The position numbers and the translations under genes are program-made. Below the pieces are notes generated by a model. It was not told the origin of the DNA. It saw nothing but the letters and a program-made list of their open reading frames with translations, and searched no databases. From the NCBI GenBank assembly GCA_006228005.1, contig VDHG01000014.1, positions 1 through 49,635 of the forward strand: a stretch of 49,635 nucleotides of DNA, in the 5' to 3' direction. This document shows positions 45,741-49,635 of the stretch, piece after piece (the first letter of the stretch is position 1; the number at the start of each line of letters is the position of its first letter). The DNA comes from Testudinibacter crocodili. GTDB taxonomy: Bacteria; Pseudomonadota; Gammaproteobacteria; Enterobacterales; Pasteurellaceae.

Positions 45741-47474
45741 TTAAAGTAATATTTGTTTAATTGCCTTCCAATTTACATTGTGTTTTGCCAATTTTTTATC
45801 ATGGCCATAGATATCCGGCACAGTATAAATTTTGCCGTTATCCACCCACGCCGTGACATAATACAGATAAACATCATCACGTTTACTTAAATTAGCTGAT
45901 GTGGTTTTCTTACTGGCAAGCACTTGGTTTTTGCGCTCAGCGCTCCAACCGTTCTCGCTTAACAGCAGACTCGCCAGCTCATCCGATTTATGCACTCGAA
46001 CACAACCGGAGCTCAACGCTCGGTCATTACGCGCGAACAAACCTTTTGATGGTGTATCGTGCAAATAGATGGCGTCACTGCTTGGCATATTGAACTTATA
46101 GCTGCCTAAAGCGCTGTCACCACCCGGCGCTTGACGCAAGCGGTATGGGAAATTTTTCGCCGTCATGTTCTCCCAATCAATGGTATAAGGGTCAATCGTT
46201 CTACCTTGCCCGTCGATGATAGTGTAGCCTTTGCGGTAGATATAACTCGGATCTTGCCGCACTTTGGGAATAATATCTTGATTGATATTCCGTACTGGCG
46301 CATTCCATGGTGGATTAACTACCACATTACTCAAACGGCTATACATCACTGGAGTCTGACGCTCCTTTTTACCAACAATCACTTTCGACTGTAATACCAA
46401 CTGTCCATCACGATAATAATATAGTTGGTAAGTCGGGATATTAACAAAAATACCGTTACTTTGATTTGGCAGTAGGCTCAAGCGTTGGGCATTAATTGCT
46501 AATTTATACAAATTATTACTTAAATTTTGATTTAACACATTTCGTGTTCCCGCTCCAACAATTCCGTCCGCCGTTAAGCCGTTTTTCGCTTGAAAACCTT
46601 TTACCGCTGCTAACAATTCATCGCCATAAATATCATCATTAGCAGAATAATCAGCACTGAGGAAACCTTTACTTTGCAAAAGTATCGCCAAATTTTTAAC
46701 ATCTGCTGAACGCATACCCGGTTTTAAAGTATCATTGACCGTCACCGCACTACCCATATTATCCGGCAATGACACCAGCACTTTGTCAGCAGTTTGTCGA
46801 TACTGTTTGTTGGTCGGTACTAAATGTTGAACAAACACGGCTAAATGCCCATCAGCTATAGCTTGTTTCCAATTTTCTAAACGAAGTTGGCTCGGTAATG
46901 CGGCTTTATAGCCACTATTACCATATAGCCATTTGGTTGAAGATTTTTTCAAATTCTCTTGATAGTGCAGATAGTCCAAAAAGGCATCACTTAGCAAGAT
47001 ATCACGCTGCATAACATCATCTGTACGACTGATCAGCGCCAACTGCTCCGCTGAAGCAGCAGAAACACCACTCAATACCCAAACCACATACTGTTGCAAA
47101 AACGCTTTTTCAGCGGTTTTGTCTGCCCAAATCGGAGCAAACTGGTTAGCTGCATATAGATCTGCTAAGGCCGCCTCAAACTGAACCGGCGTTCCGGCTA
47201 AAAATTGTTGTAGCTTTTGTTGTGCCTGTAAGGTAGCGGCAATTTGTGCCTCATCAACAACCGCACTTTCATTAATATCAACTTCTGGCTGCACAGCCTC
47301 AACCGTTTGCATCGCTTCCACCACAACCTGCTGTGTTGGATTTACCGTTTGCAACAGCGTTTCAGTAGTCTGTCCTGCTACTGTTTCAATAGCCCCTTGC
47401 TCAGCGAAAACAGGCACTGAAAAAAGCAGACCAGCAAAACAATATAATTGGCTTATTTTGTTTTTTTTGAACAT
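45741..47474 (-). CDS. ldtD: L,D-transpeptidase LdtD (YcbB)
   Basis: It forms 3-3 cross-links in peptidoglycan. The 577-residue protein has a signal peptide (YCFAGLLFSVPVFA|E), an N-terminal scaffold domain, a peptidoglycan-binding domain (MRSADVKNLAILLQSKGFL, AVKGFQAKNGLTADGIVGAGT) and a YkuD catalytic domain with YLHDTPSKGLFARNDRALSSGCVRVH, in which C is the nucleophile. It is slightly shorter than E. coli LdtD. A hairpin with a T run lies near 45675-45710 between it and mepK. Confidence 0.94.
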   Translation of the reverse strand: MFKKNKISQLYCFAGLLFSVPVFAEQGAIETVAGQTTETLLQTVNPTQQVVVEAMQTVEAVQPEVDINESAVVDEAQIAATLQAQQKLQQFLAGTPVQFEAALADLYAANQFAPIWADKTAEKAFLQQYVVWVLSGVSAASAEQLALISRTDDVMQRDILLSDAFLDYLHYQENLKKSSTKWLYGNSGYKAALPSQLRLENWKQAIADGHLAVFVQHLVPTNKQYRQTADKVLVSLPDNMGSAVTVNDTLKPGMRSADVKNLAILLQSKGFLSADYSANDDIYGDELLAAVKGFQAKNGLTADGIVGAGTRNVLNQNLSNNLYKLAINAQRLSLLPNQSNGIFVNIPTYQLYYYRDGQLVLQSKVIVGKKERQTPVMYSRLSNVVVNPPWNAPVRNINQDIIPKVRQDPSYIYRKGYTIIDGQGRTIDPYTIDWENMTAKNFPYRLRQAPGGDSALGSYKFNMPSSDAIYLHDTPSKGLFARNDRALSSGCVRVHKSDELASLLLSENGWSAERKNQVLASKKTTSANLSKRDDVYLYYVTAWVDNGKIYTVPDIYGHDKKLAKHNVNWKAIKQILL

Positions 47475-47631
47475 ATTTCAACCTTTTGGTATAAAAAACT
47501 GGCGTTATTTTAACAAATTTAAGGCAATGGTTAAATATAAATTTACTTAGTAAAAAAGCACGCGAGAAAACCAGACAGCATAACTAAATTCTGTTAAAAT
47601 TTTTCCTTTAAAATAAGATGAATGGGCTTAT

Positions 47632-48435
47632 ATGAAATTTTTATCATTTAACATCAACGGATTAAGAGCTAGACCAGCACAATTAGAAGCAATTGTCAGC
47701 AAGCACCAACCCGATATTATTGGTTTGCAAGAAATTAAAGTCTCCGATGAAGATTTTCCCTATCACTTAGTTGAGCATTTAGGCTACCATATTTTTCATC
47801 ACGGTCAAAAAGGACATTATGGTGTCGCTTTACTTTGTAAACAGCAGCCGTTAGCAGTACGCCGTGGCTTCCCTGGCGACACAGAATCAGCGCAAAAGCG
47901 AATTATCATGGCGGATTTGGCAACAGCATACGGCACACTAACTGTTATTAACGGTTATTTTCCACAAGGCGAAAGCCGCAGCCATGAAACCAAATTTCCG
48001 GCTAAAGAAAAATTTTATGCCGATCTACAAAACTACCTAGAAAACCATCTTCCACCTGAAAACCAAGTTATTTTGATGGGTGATATGAATATCAGCCCAA
48101 CGGATTTAGACATTGGAATCGGTGAAGAAAACCGTAAGCGCTGGCTGCGTACCGGCAAGTGCTCGTTTCTGCCGGAAGAGCGCGAATGGCTACAACGTTT
48201 GCTAGGTTTCGGCTTGATCGATACTTTCCGTCAACTGCATCCTCAAACAAATGATCAATTCTCGTGGTTTGACTATCGTTCTAAAGGTTTTGATGAAAAT
48301 CGCGGCTTACGCATTGACTTAATTCTTGCCAATACCGCACTTTCACAACATTGTGTTGAAACTGGCATTGATCTGGAAATTCGAGCAATGGAAAAACCGT
48401 CTGATCATGCACCGATTTGGGCTTCATTTAAATAG
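47632..48435 (+). CDS. xthA: Exodeoxyribonuclease III
   Basis: The main AP endonuclease and 3'-repair exonuclease of base-excision repair. The 267-residue protein has N7 (FNING), E34 (LQEIK), the GDMNISP Asp/Asn pair and SDHAPIW at the end with the catalytic histidine. Length and residue numbers equal those of E. coli. It is divergent from ldtD and followed 10 bases later by a DUF695-like gene. Confidence 0.97.
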   Translation: MKFLSFNINGLRARPAQLEAIVSKHQPDIIGLQEIKVSDEDFPYHLVEHLGYHIFHHGQKGHYGVALLCKQQPLAVRRGFPGDTESAQKRIIMADLATAYGTLTVINGYFPQGESRSHETKFPAKEKFYADLQNYLENHLPPENQVILMGDMNISPTDLDIGIGEENRKRWLRTGKCSFLPEEREWLQRLLGFGLIDTFRQLHPQTNDQFSWFDYRSKGFDENRGLRIDLILANTALSQHCVETGIDLEIRAMEKPSDHAPIWASFK

Positions 48436-48445
48436 GTAATTCATC

Positions 48446-49213
48446 ATGGAATCAAAAAATAGTTGGCAAACTTACCGCACTTCAATTAAAGGAACGGAAG
48501 CCATCATCACCGTAAACTTAAGTATTACTGAAAAACTGGATAGCCATTTATACCCGTATGTCATTCATTTTTCGATTCCTTTTCCATTGCCGTTTAATTC
48601 TACTGAATCTATCTATGAGCAGGCACAATTGGATCAATTCTCACAAACATTGTTACCATTAATGTCAATTAGCGAAAGCTTGTTCGTTGGTTATATTATT
48701 TTACAAAATAAAGTTACACTTTATTTTTATACTAAACACAGTGAGACCTTTCATTCCCAATTACAGCAAATGAAATTAGATTATATCGATGAAATTGTCA
48801 GTCAAAGTGATCCAAACTGCGATTTATACTATGATTTTCTACTTCCATCCTCATTAGAAATGAAATTAAATGCTACTGTAGAAACATTAGCACTGCTACA
48901 TCAAGAGGGAGAGGATCTTTCACTACTACATGCCATCACTCACAAGTTTCAATTTGAAAATAGAGAACTGATGGAAGATTTTATCGATTTTTACGCCCAA
49001 CAATCGCTATTCAACATACAATATACCGACAAACCTGTTGAATATGATAATGAAGCATTTTATTTAGTCACATTGCAACATGAATCCGCTTTAGACGATG
49101 ATACTATTTTTAATTTAGTCGAAAAATTTGAGCTGCAAGCCGAGGAATACGCTGGTGAATACAATGGTTGGGAATGTCAAATATTAAACCAAACCGGAAA
49201 ATCATTACATTAA
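48446..49213 (+). CDS. DUF695 / RraB-like two-domain protein
   Basis: A 255-residue cytosolic protein. Residues 1-140 fit DUF695 (WQTYRTSIKGTEAIITVNLS, LFVGYIILQNKVTLYFYTK). The C-terminal part resembles RraB, an inhibitor of RNase E: DFIDFYAQQSLFNI, ALDDDTIFNLVEKFELQAEEYAGEYNGWEC. A role in RNA-decay control is inferred from that domain only. It follows xthA closely, probably on one transcript, and ends at a double uptake-signal terminator. Confidence 0.75.
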   Translation: MESKNSWQTYRTSIKGTEAIITVNLSITEKLDSHLYPYVIHFSIPFPLPFNSTESIYEQAQLDQFSQTLLPLMSISESLFVGYIILQNKVTLYFYTKHSETFHSQLQQMKLDYIDEIVSQSDPNCDLYYDFLLPSSLEMKLNATVETLALLHQEGEDLSLLHAITHKFQFENRELMEDFIDFYAQQSLFNIQYTDKPVEYDNEAFYLVTLQHESALDDDTIFNLVEKFELQAEEYAGEYNGWECQILNQTGKSLH

Positions 49214-49216
49214 CCC

Positions 49217-49237
49217 AAGTGCGGTTTGACCGCACTT
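49217..49237 (+). terminator. Double uptake-signal terminator
   Basis: AAGTGCGGT and ACCGCACTT separated by TTG form a hairpin, followed by TTTTGCTTTTT. It ends the xthA-DUF695 unit. Confidence 0.8.
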
Positions 49238-49264
49238 TTGCTTTTTGCTTTTTTGCGCCCATAC

Positions 49265-49293
49265 AAAAAACCCTTAGCATCGCTGCTAAGGGT
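49265..49293 (-). terminator. Terminator of the rRNA operon
   Basis: ACCCTTAGCA (49270-49279) pairs with TGCTAAGGGT (49284-49293) around a four-base loop; the minus strand continues TTTTTTGT. It lies just downstream of the 5S gene. Confidence 0.9.
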
Positions 49294-49315
49294 CGTTGTA
49301 CTGTATTCAGTAAAA

Positions 49316-49431
49316 TCCGGCGGTGTCCTACTCTCACATGGGGAGACCCCACACTACCATCGGCATTACAGCATTTCACTTCTGAGTTCGGCATGGGTTC
49401 AGGTGGGACTACTGCACTATCGCCGCCGGAA
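49316..49431 (-). rRNA. rrf: 5S ribosomal RNA
   Basis: The minus strand reads as a bacterial 5S rRNA: a CCGGCGG 5' end that pairs with the CCGCCGG 3' end, the loop-A/B region TAGTCCCACCTGAACCCATGCCGAACTCAG (given in part), GAAGTGAAA and GTGTGGGGTCTCCCCATG. Ends are set by the closing stem and may be off by a few bases. Because 5S is last in the operon, the 23S gene should lie to the right of the window. Confidence 0.93.
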
Positions 49432-49635
49432 TAATTCGGCTTGATTGTCTTGTCTCTTTTATTCTATTTCTTTGTTCTCTTCACTATACTCTCGATGACA
49501 ACCTCCAACCCACAACACTCGCTTTCTTCTACGACTGTCATCTGTCTTCCGTCCTCTGTCATCTGATTGGCCACAAGCTAATCTGATTTAAACTCTTCGA
49601 GCTTTATCTTTGTCTTTGTCTTTGTCTTTGTCTTT
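49432..49635 (-). other. 23S-5S spacer with a hexamer repeat at the edge
   Basis: No gene or 23S 3' end is recognisable in these 204 bases. The last 29 (49607-49635) are a tandem hexamer TCTTTG in almost five copies that continues past the window. Confidence 0.6.

Overview
The window is chromosomal DNA from a member of the Pasteurellaceae. The main evidence is the 9-base DNA uptake signal AAGTGCGGT (and its complement ACCGCACTT), scattered in dozens of copies inside genes and between them. This is the Haemophilus influenzae-type (Hin) uptake sequence of naturally competent Pasteurellaceae. Gene content and local order fit this: the compact bioA-bioF-bioG-bioC-bioD cluster, hldE next to lpxL/htrB, guaB/guaA, and ldtD-mepK-gloC. 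The genus cannot be fixed from the window alone.

Layout. 1-4.9 kb: a gloB broken by a small duplication/insertion, a YafS-like methyltransferase, rnhA, dnaQ, two identical tRNA-Asp genes and der. 4.9-10.4 kb: an AEC transporter, nitroreductase ydjA, signal peptide peptidase sppA, trxA, D-lactate dehydrogenase ldhA and a small DUF333 lipoprotein. 10.5-12.05 kb is the least ordinary stretch: a YafO-like toxin overlapping an exported protein of unknown function, a short relic resembling the 3' end of a TnpB gene, two tiny translationally coupled membrane-protein genes and two strong palindromes. 12-17.6 kb: guaA and guaB separated by a DUF4299-like gene with triplicated 14-bp repeats in its leader, then a PLP aminotransferase.

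17.6-26.1 kb mixes housekeeping genes (a cytochrome b561, xseA, roxA, rnfH, ratA, cutC) with toxin-antitoxin material: an intact NadS-type pair, an orphan HicB, and a HigBA pair whose toxin gene carries an in-frame stop. This part also has a 180-bp element of nested hairpins and a 12-C tract inside what looks like a promoter. 26.2-34.3 kb: a large membrane protein joining DUF2157, DUF4401 and GDYXXLXY regions, pth, ychF, a UPF0237/UPF0210 pair and a DppA-type binding protein. 34.4-40.1 kb: the biotin operon, with every gene overlapping the next, then a cystathionine gamma-synthase. 40.3-40.6 kb: tRNA-Gly, tRNA-Cys and tRNA-Leu. 40.8-49.2 kb: pbpG, hldE, lpxL, gloC, mepK, ldtD, xthA and a DUF695-RraB-like gene. 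The right edge holds a 5S rRNA gene on the minus strand, so an rRNA operon continues beyond the window.

Most of the window is ordinary core genome. No phage, CRISPR array or intact insertion sequence is visible. The best candidates for something undescribed are the 10.5-12.0 kb islet, the poly-C promoter of the 219-residue membrane protein at 23.3 kb, and the nested-hairpin element near 20.7 kb. Assignments rest on reading motifs and recalled family resemblance; no database search was run.
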